64,000 nt of DNA from Streptomyces sp. NBC_01016. Its GTDB lineage: Bacteria; Actinomycetota; Actinomycetes; Streptomycetales; Streptomycetaceae. The translations under genes were made by a program, and so were the position numbers. Below the pieces are notes generated by a model that did no database searches, was not told where the DNA came from, and worked only from the letters and a program-made list of their open reading frames with translations. Every line of letters begins with the position of its first letter. Position 1 is the stretch's first letter. Positions 37,515 to 45,647 of the stretch are shown here, piece after piece. The stretch spans positions 5,084,001 to 5,148,000 of the forward strand of contig NZ_JAPEOQ010000001.1 of NCBI RefSeq assembly GCF_026341035.1, given 5' to 3'.

Positions 37515-38807
37515 ATGGACGGTCAGCCGACGGCCGACGTCATAGAGCAGGTCAAGGACATACCGATCTACCGCGACTCCGTCGCGCGCGGCCACTTCCC
37601 CGTGCTGGAGAAGCCCGAGATCGCCCGCGGATTCCCGGACAACTGGATGACGCCGCAGCTGGAGGTCGCCCTCACGGCAGGCGAGGCGGAGTACGTCCTG
37701 TCCACCGGCACCAACCACGCGCGGATGCAGCTCATCCGACCCCCCTACTTCCTGCTCCGCTCCTACTACCGGCTGTGGAGCGAGCACCCCGACATCGCGC
37801 ACACCTGGCGGGACGGCTGCCGGCGCGCCTCCCTCACCACCGTCCTGGCGACCGAACACGTGGCCCGCGTCAACGCGAAGAAGCGCGGCGGGCAGGACGG
37901 GAACGACGGTCACGCGAGTACCCCGGACGCCGAACCCTCCCTGGAGGACCGGCGGTTGGACGAGCGCACCGTCTACCTCAACCTGCGGCTCGACCCCGCC
38001 CTGTGGGAGCGTGCCGATGTCGAGCGCATGCTCGGTGAGCTGCGCGCGATCGCCGCCTCGCACCCCGAGGGCCGCTACCACCTGGACTGCTCCGGCTACC
38101 ACCTGGCGCACCTCGTGCGCCACGCCGAGGACGCCGGACTGTGGGAGGACCCGGAGGCGTTCCCGCGCCCGGCGAGCATCATCACCGCGTACGAGTACAC
38201 GCCGCGGAACGTGCGCCGCTTCCTGGAGAGCCGGTTCGACTGCCCGGTCGTCGACCTCTTCGGCAGCACCGAGCTCGGTTACCTCTTCTACAGTGACCGC
38301 ACCGGCAGTTACCGCCCGTACCTGGAGGGGATGAGCGTCGAGCTCCTCCCCGTCGCCCCGGGTGGCACCCTCTACTCCCTCATCGTCACCAGCGTCCGCA
38401 ACCCGCACATGCCGCTGGTCCGCTATCGCTCCGGCGACTGCGCCCGTACGCGGGACGGCTCGCCGGACCCCGAGAAGATCGTCTCGTTCTGCGGCCGGGA
38501 GAAGGAGCTCCTCGACGGGCCGGACGGGCCCGTCGCGGCGGGCGACCTGGACGAGCGGGTCGGCGCCGCCTCACCCCGCGTCTTCGTGCACCAACTGCTG
38601 CTGCTGGAGGGTGAGTCGGAGGGGAGTGGGCCACAGTCGGCCGTGCTCCGCTGCACCACCTTCGACGGCAAGCCGCTCGGCACGGACGAGTCCGAAGCAG
38701 TGGGGCGCTCCGTCTCCGCGCTGACCGGGCGCGCCTGCCGCGTCGAACACCGGGACCACATCCCCATCGGCGCCTCCGGCAAGTACGCCTGGCTGGCGAG
38801 GAGTTGA
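37515..38807 (+). CDS. PaaK/F390-synthetase-like adenylate-forming enzyme
   Basis: 430 residues of the phenylacetate-CoA ligase / coenzyme F390 synthetase branch of the AMP-forming superfamily. Seen: a P-loop-like LSTGTNHAR, the A5-like VDLFGSTELGY, the A7-like VRYRSGDC, the A8-like FCGREKELL and the terminal A10 lysine motif IGASGKYAW. It should activate a carboxylate as an acyl-AMP. No aromatic-catabolism genes are nearby; the peptide gene upstream and the following two genes in the same direction suggest that it activates the peptide C terminus or a side-chain/acyl donor for the peptide (inference). GAGG precedes the ATG. Confidence 0.8.
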   Translation: MDGQPTADVIEQVKDIPIYRDSVARGHFPVLEKPEIARGFPDNWMTPQLEVALTAGEAEYVLSTGTNHARMQLIRPPYFLLRSYYRLWSEHPDIAHTWRDGCRRASLTTVLATEHVARVNAKKRGGQDGNDGHASTPDAEPSLEDRRLDERTVYLNLRLDPALWERADVERMLGELRAIAASHPEGRYHLDCSGYHLAHLVRHAEDAGLWEDPEAFPRPASIITAYEYTPRNVRRFLESRFDCPVVDLFGSTELGYLFYSDRTGSYRPYLEGMSVELLPVAPGGTLYSLIVTSVRNPHMPLVRYRSGDCARTRDGSPDPEKIVSFCGREKELLDGPDGPVAAGDLDERVGAASPRVFVHQLLLLEGESEGSGPQSAVLRCTTFDGKPLGTDESEAVGRSVSALTGRACRVEHRDHIPIGASGKYAWLARS

Positions 38808-38884
38808 GGGGTATCTGCCACACGGGGCAGCGAGGGCCGGGACGTACCGGGGAAGCACCGAGGGAAGCACCTGAGGGGAACGAC

Positions 38885-38956
38885 GTGAACGACCAGAACC
38901 ACGTGAACGACCAGAACCACGTGGACAACCAGAGCCACATGGGCAACCAGAACGAC
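38885..38956 (+). repeat. 18-bp tandem repeats encoding N/Q/H hexapeptides
   Basis: Two identical 18-bp units (38885-38902 and 38903-38920) and two diverged ones (38921-38938, 38939-38956), each beginning with an in-frame GTG or ATG. They encode the N terminus of the GRDP-like protein and make the translation start ambiguous. Confidence 0.85.
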
Positions 38957-39517
38957 CCGCACGAGGCGCCCGCCGCGACCGTCACCGGTGAGGACCTTCG
39001 CGAACTGCTCGGGCACGACCTGCACGGCGAGGTGGTCGCGTACTTCGTGAAGGAGACCGGCGAGGAGGAGACCGGCGAGGAACGCGCCTACGTGGAGCGG
39101 CAGATCACCGAGTGCCTCCGCTACCTCTACCTCGTCTCGAAGTACCGCGAGCGGCTCAGTGGCCTCTTCCTCCCCGTCGAGCAGGCCATTGACGAGATCT
39201 GGCACTACCTGATCCTGCAGACCCGCGAGTACGTCGCCCTGTGCGAGGAGCGCCTGCCGGGCCGGTACTTCATCCACCATCGCAGCATCGCCTACGAGGA
39301 CTACCAGGCCGAGCCGGGCCGCGAGCAGGTCGCCGAGGAGGCGCTGCGCTGGATCCCGCTGTACTGCCGGGAGTTCGGGCCCTTCGACGAGGGTGCGCTG
39401 CCGCACTGGACCATCGTGCGCTACCTGCACCAGCACCTGGGCATGCCGCTGGACGAGATCGCGGCGCTCGAACCGATGGCGCCGAGCGCCCCCGCCGAAC
39501 CGATGGGCGCGGCGTGA
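38885..39517 (+). CDS. Glycine-rich-domain-like protein of unknown function
   Basis: 210 residues, soluble. The N terminus is four hexapeptides of Asn/Gln/His type (VNDQNH, VNDQNH, VDNQSH, MGNQND). The globular part (about 35-190) contains the pattern AIDEIWHYLILQTREYVALCEE followed by FIHH and, later, CREFGPFDE; this D-E-x-W-H ... T-x-x-Y ... H-H layout is that of GRDP-type proteins of unknown function. It could be a metal- or peptide-binding modification enzyme. Start codons recur in the repeats (GTG at 38885, 38903, 38921; ATG at 38939); GAGGGGAA before 38885 favours the first. The stop overlaps the transporter start. Confidence 0.65.
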   Translation: MNDQNHVNDQNHVDNQSHMGNQNDPHEAPAATVTGEDLRELLGHDLHGEVVAYFVKETGEEETGEERAYVERQITECLRYLYLVSKYRERLSGLFLPVEQAIDEIWHYLILQTREYVALCEERLPGRYFIHHRSIAYEDYQAEPGREQVAEEALRWIPLYCREFGPFDEGALPHWTIVRYLHQHLGMPLDEIAALEPMAPSAPAEPMGAA

Positions 39518-40866
39518 CCTCTGCGGCACGGTCCCCGCGGGCCGGACGGCCGACGCCCGAACACCCCGCGCAGCGGCGGGTGCTGGCCGTCCTCGTCCTC
39601 TGCCAGGCCCTGAGCGGGGCGGGCCTCGCCGCGGGCATAACCGTGGGGGCGTTGCTCGCCGAGCAGATGCTGGGCTCCACGGGTCTTGCCGGGCTGCCCA
39701 GCGCGCTGTTCACCGGGGGCGCCGCGCTCGGGTCGGTGGGCATCGGGCGGCTCTGCCAGCGGTGGGGCCGCCGCCCCGGACTCGCCCTGGGGTACGGGAC
39801 CGGCGCGGTCGGCAGCCTCGGCGTCGTGCTCGCCGCGGTCGCGGGCAGCGTGCCGCTGCTGTTCGTCTCCCTGCTGGTGTACGGCGCGGGCACGGCCGCC
39901 AACCTCCTCGCCCGGTACGCCGGGGCCGACCTCGCCTCGCCCGCGCGGCGCGGCCGGGCGGTCAGCACCGTCCTGTTCGCGACGACGTTCGGGGCGGTCA
40001 TCGGCCCCAACCTCGTCCATGCGACGGGCAATTGGGCGCACGCCTGGGGCATACCGCGCCTCGCGGGCCCCTTCCTGCTCGCCACGGTCGCGTACGGTGC
40101 GGCCTCCGTGGCCCTGGCCGTCCTCCTGCGCCCCGACCCGCTGCTGCTCTCGCGCGAGCGAGCGGCCGAGGAGGAGGCGGCGGAGCGGGTGTCGGCCACC
40201 GGAAACGCAGGGCGTACGGACACCCGCGGCGTGGCCACCGGCACCGCCGTCATGGTCCTCACCCAGCTCGTGATGATCGCTGTCATGACGATGACACCGG
40301 TCCATATGCAGGCCCACGGGCACGGTACCCAGGCCACGGGCCTGGTCATCGCCCTGCACGTGGGTGCCATGTATCTGCCGTCCCCGCTCACGGGACTCCT
40401 TGTCGACCGCATCGGACGGCTGTGGCTGGCCGCGGCCTCCGGGGCGACGCTGCTCGCGGCGGGTGCGCTCGCCGCCCTGGCGCCGCCGCACTCCGTGGCC
40501 GCGCTCGCCACGGCCCTGGTCCTGCTGGGCCTCGGCTGGAACTTCGGCCTCGTCAGCGGCACCGCCCTCATCACGGACGCGCTCCCCGTGGCCACCCGGG
40601 CCCGCACCCAGGGCCTCGTCGACGTCGGCATCTCCCTCGCGGGCGCCACGGGCGGGGCGGCCTCCGGCGCGGTGGTGGCGGGCGCCGGCTTCCCCGCCCT
40701 GGGCCTGGGCGGCGGCCTCCTGGCCGTACTCCTCACCCCGCTGGCCCTGCTGCGGCACCGCACGCGGAGCCGCCAGGGCGACACCGGAACGGACGAGCCG
40801 GCCAAGTCCGCGATCCCAGAGGGCAGTTCCGGTACCGGTGCGGCCGCGGAGCCCGCGGGCCACTAG
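39514..40866 (+). CDS. MFS transporter, putative exporter of the RiPP-like locus
   Basis: 450 residues, 12 membrane helices. The conserved loop-2/3 motif reads GIGRLCQRWGRRPGL and that of the second half LVDRIGRLW; the central loop is Arg/Glu-rich. Drug-efflux-type MFS proteins usually export. Translationally coupled to the preceding gene through GTGA (39514-39517). The gene ends just before a strong stem-loop terminator, closing the operon. Confidence 0.85.
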   Translation: MTSAARSPRAGRPTPEHPAQRRVLAVLVLCQALSGAGLAAGITVGALLAEQMLGSTGLAGLPSALFTGGAALGSVGIGRLCQRWGRRPGLALGYGTGAVGSLGVVLAAVAGSVPLLFVSLLVYGAGTAANLLARYAGADLASPARRGRAVSTVLFATTFGAVIGPNLVHATGNWAHAWGIPRLAGPFLLATVAYGAASVALAVLLRPDPLLLSRERAAEEEAAERVSATGNAGRTDTRGVATGTAVMVLTQLVMIAVMTMTPVHMQAHGHGTQATGLVIALHVGAMYLPSPLTGLLVDRIGRLWLAAASGATLLAAGALAALAPPHSVAALATALVLLGLGWNFGLVSGTALITDALPVATRARTQGLVDVGISLAGATGGAASGAVVAGAGFPALGLGGGLLAVLLTPLALLRHRTRSRQGDTGTDEPAKSAIPEGSSGTGAAAEPAGH

Positions 40867-40878
40867 GCCTTGTTCTCG

Positions 40879-40912
40879 AACTCCCGTCAACGCCGTCGGG
40901 CAGACGGGAGTT
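40879..40912. terminator. Bidirectional terminator between the RiPP-like operon and tetR
   Basis: Perfect 10-bp arms AACTCCCGTC (40879-40888) and GACGGGAGTT (40903-40912), 14-nt loop, extended by partly paired flanks TTCTCG and TGAAGA. It lies between two convergent genes. Confidence 0.8.
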
Positions 40913-40924
40913 TGAAGACAGGGT

Positions 40925-41512
40925 CTATGACCTGCACAGCAACGCGGCCACCAGTCGCGTCATTTCGGGCCGCGGGTCCGGTGCGCCCGGCCAGCTCGTC
41001 ATCAGAAGGTGATGGGCGGTGCCGACGACGGCGAGGGCCGTCGCGCCCGCGTCGAGGGCCCGCGCCACCCGGCCGAGCTCCCGCTCGGCCTCCAAATAGC
41101 CGGTGACGGCCTCCTGGATGGTCGCGAAGCCGGGCGCCCCGCCCTCCAGTGCCTCGCGGACGCGCAGCGCGGCGGCGGGGCGGGTCATGGCGAGGCCCGA
41201 GACGGCAGGGCCACCGGAGTCGAACAGCGCCTGGGCGACGTCGTCGACGTTCCCCGCCACCGTGCCCTTTCCGACGAGCTCCGACAGTGCCCGCGCCTTC
41301 GTCGCGGTCCGCGCGAAGCGGTCCAGGCAGAGTTCGGCCACGAACTCGTCGAGCCCCGCGAAGTGCGTGTGCAGCAGCCCCTTGGCGCAGCCCGCCTCGG
41401 TGGTCACGGACCGACTGGTGAGCGCGCCAGGGCCGTCCCTCTGCACGACGCGCTCGGCGGCCGCGAACAGTCGCTCGCGCACATCGGGCGTCGCCACTCC
41501 GCGCGGTGACAT
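40925..41512 (-). CDS. TetR-family transcriptional regulator
   Basis: 195 residues. The N-terminal HTH (about 12-58; ERLFAAAERVVQRDGPGALTSRSV and LLHTHFAGLDEFV) is clear; the C-terminal ligand domain is not assignable. The ATG at 41512 follows GAGGGG at good spacing. Divergent from a methyltransferase gene across two 16-bp palindromes, most likely its operators, so it should repress that gene and itself. Confidence 0.88.
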   Translation of the reverse strand: MSPRGVATPDVRERLFAAAERVVQRDGPGALTSRSVTTEAGCAKGLLHTHFAGLDEFVAELCLDRFARTATKARALSELVGKGTVAGNVDDVAQALFDSGGPAVSGLAMTRPAAALRVREALEGGAPGFATIQEAVTGYLEAERELGRVARALDAGATALAVVGTAHHLLMTSWPGAPDPRPEMTRLVAALLCRS

Positions 41513-41585
41513 GGGCCCCTCTTCCGTTCCGGTTCCGCTGCCCGCGAGGGGCACGACATCCCGGATGGTAGCGGGGATTGCCAGG

Positions 41586-41622
41586 TTGGGCACATGCCCA
41601 TACTGTTTGGGCGCACGCCCAT
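41586..41622. promoter_or_regulatory. Twin operators between tetR and the methyltransferase gene
   Basis: TTGGGCACATGCCCAT (41586-41601) and TTGGGCGCACGCCCAT (41607-41622): two near-identical palindromes with GGGC-N4-GCCC cores, start points 21 bp apart, i.e. on the same face of the helix. Typical for cooperative TetR dimer binding. Confidence 0.75.
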
Positions 41623-41650
41623 TCTCCGTCCTTCACCCGAGGAGGCCCCC

Positions 41651-42517
41651 GTGCCGGACATCGTCAACACAGAGCAGGCGCATGCGTGGAACGGCCCGGA
41701 AGGCGCCCACTGGGCCCGGCACCAGGACCGCTGGAACGCCGTCAACGAGGGGTTCAACGCCCCGCTCCTCGCCGCCGCCCGGGTCGCCGGGCGCGAACGG
41801 GTCCTCGACCTCGGCTGCGGCTCCGGGCAGACCACACGCCTCGCCGCGCTCCGGGCGCCCCACGGTTACGCGGTGGGCCTCGACCTGTCGGGCCCCATGC
41901 TGGCCGAGGCGCGGGCCCGCGCGAACCGGGAGGGCATCGCCAACATTTCCTTCACGCAGGGCGACGCGCAGACGCATCCCTTCGAGGCGGGCGCGTTCGA
42001 CGCGGGGATTAGTCGCTACGGGGTGATGTTCTACGCCGACCCCGAAGCGGCCTTCGCCAACGTCGGCAGGGCGCTGCGCCCCGGCGGCCGCCTGGCCTTC
42101 GTCTGCCCGGCCGCCGCCGCCCTCAACGACTGGGTCGCGGCGATGGCATCCCTGCGCGGCGTCCTGCCGGTCGGCGACCTCGGGCGGGCGGGGCTGCCCG
42201 GCATGTTCTCCCTCGCCGACCCGGACCGCATCCGCGAGGTACTCGCCGCGGCCGGCTTCACCGCCGTCACCGTCAACCAGGCGCAGGCCCACGGGACATG
42301 GGGGACCGGCGCCGAGGACGCGGCGGAGTTCTTGCTGGGGACCGGCCCCGGCCGCCACCTGATGGAGCAGACCGGCGCGGGCGCGCAGGCCCGCGCCCGC
42401 GGCACCCTGACGGACCACCTGCGCGGTTTCGAGGCGGCGGACGGGACGGTCCGGCTGCTCAGCACGTCCTGGCTGGTCACAGCGGACCGTCCCGCCGGCC
42501 CGTCGGACAGGTCCTGA
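41651..42517 (+). CDS. SAM-dependent methyltransferase (class I, UbiE-like)
   Basis: 288 residues with the Rossmann SAM motif VLDLGCGSGQTTRLA (about residue 51), the acidic GLDLSGPML and the FDAGISRYGVMFYADP motif IV. Substrate unknown; it resembles small-molecule or quinone methyltransferases. The GTG at 41651 has GGAGG at perfect distance (41641-41645). Under the control of the divergent TetR regulator, it may modify a toxic or signalling molecule. Confidence 0.85.
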   Translation: MPDIVNTEQAHAWNGPEGAHWARHQDRWNAVNEGFNAPLLAAARVAGRERVLDLGCGSGQTTRLAALRAPHGYAVGLDLSGPMLAEARARANREGIANISFTQGDAQTHPFEAGAFDAGISRYGVMFYADPEAAFANVGRALRPGGRLAFVCPAAAALNDWVAAMASLRGVLPVGDLGRAGLPGMFSLADPDRIREVLAAAGFTAVTVNQAQAHGTWGTGAEDAAEFLLGTGPGRHLMEQTGAGAQARARGTLTDHLRGFEAADGTVRLLSTSWLVTADRPAGPSDRS

Positions 42518-42519
42518 GG

Positions 42520-42579
42520 GCCCCGCCTAGAAGAGCCCCGTCCAGAAGAGCCCCGTCCAGAAGGGCCCCGCCTAGAAGG
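42520..42579. repeat. Four 15-bp tandem repeats at the egtD stop codon
   Basis: Units of the form GCCCCG(C/T)C(T/C)AGAAG(A/G) at 42520-42534, 42535-42549, 42550-42564 and 42565-42579. The last unit contains the egtD stop (42572-42574), and each outer unit repeats the TAG of the minus strand in the same frame. Confidence 0.85.
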
Positions 42580-43546
42580 GTCCGGCCGACGCCCTGCTCA
42601 AGGACAGCGCGAACCTTCCCTCCTCGTCCGTCCACCAGTGGCCCAACTCAAGGCCCACGTCGTGAAGTTCCGCCTTCACGCCCTCCTGGCGGAACTTCGC
42701 CGAGACCTCCGTGCGCACCTCCTCGCCCGCCGCGAAGTCGACCTCGAGGTCGAGGGCCGGGATCTTCACGGTCTGCGCCGTGGTGGAGCGCAGCCGCATC
42801 TCGATCCACTCGCACTCGGCGTTCCACAGGGCGACGTGCTCGAACGCGTCGGGACGGAAATCGGCGCCGAGCTCGCGGTCCATCACGGACAGCACGTTCT
42901 TGTTGAACGCGGCCGTGACGCCCGCCGCGTCGTCGTACGCCGCCACCAGCGTCACCTCGTCCTTGACCAGGTCCGTGCCGAGGAGGAAGAAGTCGCCGGG
43001 GGAGAGCAGGCCGCGCACCGCCGTCAGGAAGGCCGACCGCTCGTCCGGCAGCAGATTGCCGATCGTGCCGCCGAGGAACGCGACCAGGCGCGGCCCGGGT
43101 GTCTCCGGCAGCTCCAACGAGGCCGTGAAGTCGGCGACCATGGCGTGGATGTCGAGCGCGGGCCGCTCGGCGAGGAGCGTGTCCGCCGCGCCGCGCAGCG
43201 CGCTCTCGCTCACGTCCACGGGAACGTACGTCGTGAGGTCGGTGAGCGCGTCCAGGAGGTGGCGCGTCTTGTCGGACGAGCCGGAGCCCAGCTCGACGAG
43301 CGTGCGCGCACCGGTCGCCGCGGCGATCTCGTGGGCGCGCGCGATCAGGATCTCGCGCTCGGCGCGGGTCGGGTAGTACTCGGGCAACTGGGTGATCTCG
43401 TCGAAGAGTTCGCTGCCGCGCGCGTCGTAGAACCACTTGGGCGGCAGTGTCTTCGGGGAGCTGGTCAGGCCGTGCTGGACGTCGGCCCGAAGGGCTGCGT
43501 CGGTGGCGTCCTCGGGCAGGGTGCGGGTCATGCGGAACGGGCTCAC
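42572..43546 (-). CDS. egtD: Histidine N-alpha-methyltransferase (ergothioneine)
   Basis: 324 residues, DUF2260-type methyltransferase that trimethylates histidine to hercynine. Seen: PPKWFYDARGSELFDEIT and LPEYYPTRAE at the N terminus, the SAM motif LVELGSGSSDKTRHLLDAL, and FLGGTIGNLLPDE. The GTG start at 43546 overlaps the egtC stop (GTGA). Last gene of egtABCD, which runs right to left. Confidence 0.93.
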   Translation of the reverse strand: MSPFRMTRTLPEDATDAALRADVQHGLTSSPKTLPPKWFYDARGSELFDEITQLPEYYPTRAEREILIARAHEIAAATGARTLVELGSGSSDKTRHLLDALTDLTTYVPVDVSESALRGAADTLLAERPALDIHAMVADFTASLELPETPGPRLVAFLGGTIGNLLPDERSAFLTAVRGLLSPGDFFLLGTDLVKDEVTLVAAYDDAAGVTAAFNKNVLSVMDRELGADFRPDAFEHVALWNAECEWIEMRLRSTTAQTVKIPALDLEVDFAAGEEVRTEVSAKFRQEGVKAELHDVGLELGHWWTDEEGRFALSLSRASAGPF

Positions 43547-44298
43547 GCGGAGGGCTCCTTGAGCGGGGTCAACAGGACGTCGGTGCGGCTCGCCGCGAGC
43601 AGCGTGCGGTCGGGGACCTCGATCCAGTGCGGATCGTCGTCGTAGGGCTCGGAGGCGACGACGACGGAGCGGCCCGGCTCGGTGCGGTACCAAAGGGTGT
43701 CGCCCCAGGCCGTGGCGGTGATCGTCTCGCCGTTGGTGAGCAGGAAGTTGAGGCGGGCGGTGGGCGCCGCCTCGGCGATCTCCAGGGTGGTGTCGGCGAG
43801 CGCCTGCGCCTCCTCGTCGCCCGCCCGCAGCCGGTGCAGGACGAGCGCCCACAGGAACGCCGCGTCGCAGCGGGCCTCCATGGAGAGCAGGTCCGTCGGC
43901 GGCAGGGTGGGTGTCAGAGAGGTCAGGGACTGCGGCCAGCCCGGTACCGCCCCGTTGTGGCTGAACAGCCAGGGCCCGGTCGCGTACGGGGCCGCTGCCG
44001 CCTCCCCGTCCGCCCCGGCGAGCGTCGCGTCACGGACCGCCGCGAGCAGCGCACCGGAGCGGACCACGCGGGCCAGGTCCTGGTAGGCCGCGTCGCCCCA
44101 GATGGGTCCGGCACGGCGGTAGCGGGCGGGCACCGGGTCGCCGTCCGCGTACCAACCCACCCCGAAACCATCGGCGTTGACCGTGCCGTGGCGCTGCCTG
44201 CGCGGCGCCCAGGACTGCCGGAACAGGCTGTGCGGCGGCGCGTCGACGACCTCGCCGAGCGGTACCGGCGGCCCCAGATAGGCAAGATGACGGCACAT
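43543..44298 (-). CDS. egtC: Gamma-glutamyl-hercynylcysteine sulfoxide hydrolase
   Basis: 251 residues, a class II glutamine amidotransferase-like Ntn hydrolase. The start MCRHLAYLG supplies the nucleophile Cys2 after Met removal; NADGFGVGWY, LFSHNGAV and SEPYDDDPHW are characteristic. It removes the glutamyl group from the EgtB product. The ATG overlaps the egtB stop and its own stop overlaps egtD. Confidence 0.93.
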   Translation of the reverse strand: MCRHLAYLGPPVPLGEVVDAPPHSLFRQSWAPRRQRHGTVNADGFGVGWYADGDPVPARYRRAGPIWGDAAYQDLARVVRSGALLAAVRDATLAGADGEAAAAPYATGPWLFSHNGAVPGWPQSLTSLTPTLPPTDLLSMEARCDAAFLWALVLHRLRAGDEEAQALADTTLEIAEAAPTARLNFLLTNGETITATAWGDTLWYRTEPGRSVVVASEPYDDDPHWIEVPDRTLLAASRTDVLLTPLKEPSA

Positions 44299-45647
44299 CA
44301 GGCACGCTCCAGTGGCTCGGCGTCGCACGCCGTGCGGAACCCGGAGAAGATCTGCCGGCGGATCGGATGGTCCCAGTTGCGGAACGTGCCCCGGCACGCC
44401 ACCACGTCCACGGCGAACGAACCACCACGCAGCACCTTGTGGTCGGACCCGAAGAATACTTCCGAATACTCGCGGTACGGATACGCCACGAACCCCGGGT
44501 AGGGCAGGAAGTCGCTCGACGTCCACTCCCACACGTCGCCCATCAACTGCCGTACGCCGAGCGGGGATTCGCCGAGTTCATAGCTGCCGGCCGGGGCGGG
44601 CCGCAGGTGGCGCTGGCCCAGGTTCGCGCGGTCAGGCGTCGGGTCCGTGTCACCCCACGGGTAGCGCATCGAACGGCCCGAGGCCGGGTGGTGGCGGGCC
44701 GCCTTCTCCCACTCCTCCTCGCTCGGCAGGCGGCGCCCCGCCCACCGCGCATAGGCGTCGGCCTCGTACCAGCTCACGTGCAGCACCGGCTCGTCCGGCG
44801 GCACGGGCTCGGTCACCCCGAACCGCCTGCGCAGCCACTGCCCGCCCTCGCGGCGCCAGAACAGCGGCGCCTCGAAGTCGTGCTCGCGCACCATCGCCCA
44901 GCCGGCCGGCGCCCACCAGCGCTCCTCCCGGTAGCCGCCCTCCTCGACGAACTCCATGTACGCGGCGTTCGTCACCGGCGTCGTGTCGATGTGGAACGGC
45001 GGAACCAGGCGGGTGTGCGCGGGACGCTCGTTGTCCAGGGCCCACGGTTCGGCCGTCGTGCCCATCGTGAACGGCCCGCCGGGGACGAGGACTTCGGCGG
45101 GACCGTCGTACGGACGCGCCCGGGGCTCCGGGTCGGGCGCGGTGAGCGCCGCGCCGCCCTTCCTCAGCTGATGCGTGATCAGCATCGTCTCGTCGTGCTG
45201 CTGTTCGTGCTGGGCGATCATTCCGAAGGCGAAGCCCGAGCGGGTGAGGCTCCGCGTCCCCTCCGGCTCGAACGAGGCCTTCTCCAGCACATCGAAGGCG
45301 CGCCCGCGGACGTCCGCCGCATAGCCGCGCGCCTCATGCGGCGCGAGCAGCGGCAGGCTCGGGCGCTCCGAGCGCGGGTGCTCGAAGGCGTCGTACAGCG
45401 GGTCGATCTCGGGGCGGATCGCCTCCTGTCCCGCGACCGCGCGCAGCAGCCACTGCTCCTCCTGGTTCCCGATGTGCGCGAGATCCCAGACGAGCGGTGA
45501 CATCAACGGCGAGTGCTGGGCGGTGAGTTCGCCCTCGTCGACACAGCTCGTCAGCAGTGTCGTGCGGCGCCGGGCGGCCTCGAGTGCGTCCGCGGCGCGG
45601 CCGCGAAGCGCCTCCGGGTCCGTGGTGACATTCTCCTCAGCGGTCAT
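44298..45647 (-). CDS. egtB: Hercynine oxygenase (sulfoxide synthase)
   Basis: 449 residues with an N-terminal DinB_2 domain and a C-terminal FGE-sulfatase domain. The iron ligands are visible as a His in the LVWDLAHIGNQEEQW segment and the H-x3-H-x-E of QHEQQHDETML. C-terminal signatures VPGGPFTMGT, GRRLPSEEEWEKAAR and GDVWEWTSS are complete. It joins hercynine to gamma-glutamylcysteine with O2. Overlaps egtA and egtC by ATGA junctions. Confidence 0.94.
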   Translation of the reverse strand: MTAEENVTTDPEALRGRAADALEAARRRTTLLTSCVDEGELTAQHSPLMSPLVWDLAHIGNQEEQWLLRAVAGQEAIRPEIDPLYDAFEHPRSERPSLPLLAPHEARGYAADVRGRAFDVLEKASFEPEGTRSLTRSGFAFGMIAQHEQQHDETMLITHQLRKGGAALTAPDPEPRARPYDGPAEVLVPGGPFTMGTTAEPWALDNERPAHTRLVPPFHIDTTPVTNAAYMEFVEEGGYREERWWAPAGWAMVREHDFEAPLFWRREGGQWLRRRFGVTEPVPPDEPVLHVSWYEADAYARWAGRRLPSEEEWEKAARHHPASGRSMRYPWGDTDPTPDRANLGQRHLRPAPAGSYELGESPLGVRQLMGDVWEWTSSDFLPYPGFVAYPYREYSEVFFGSDHKVLRGGSFAVDVVACRGTFRNWDHPIRRQIFSGFRTACDAEPLERA

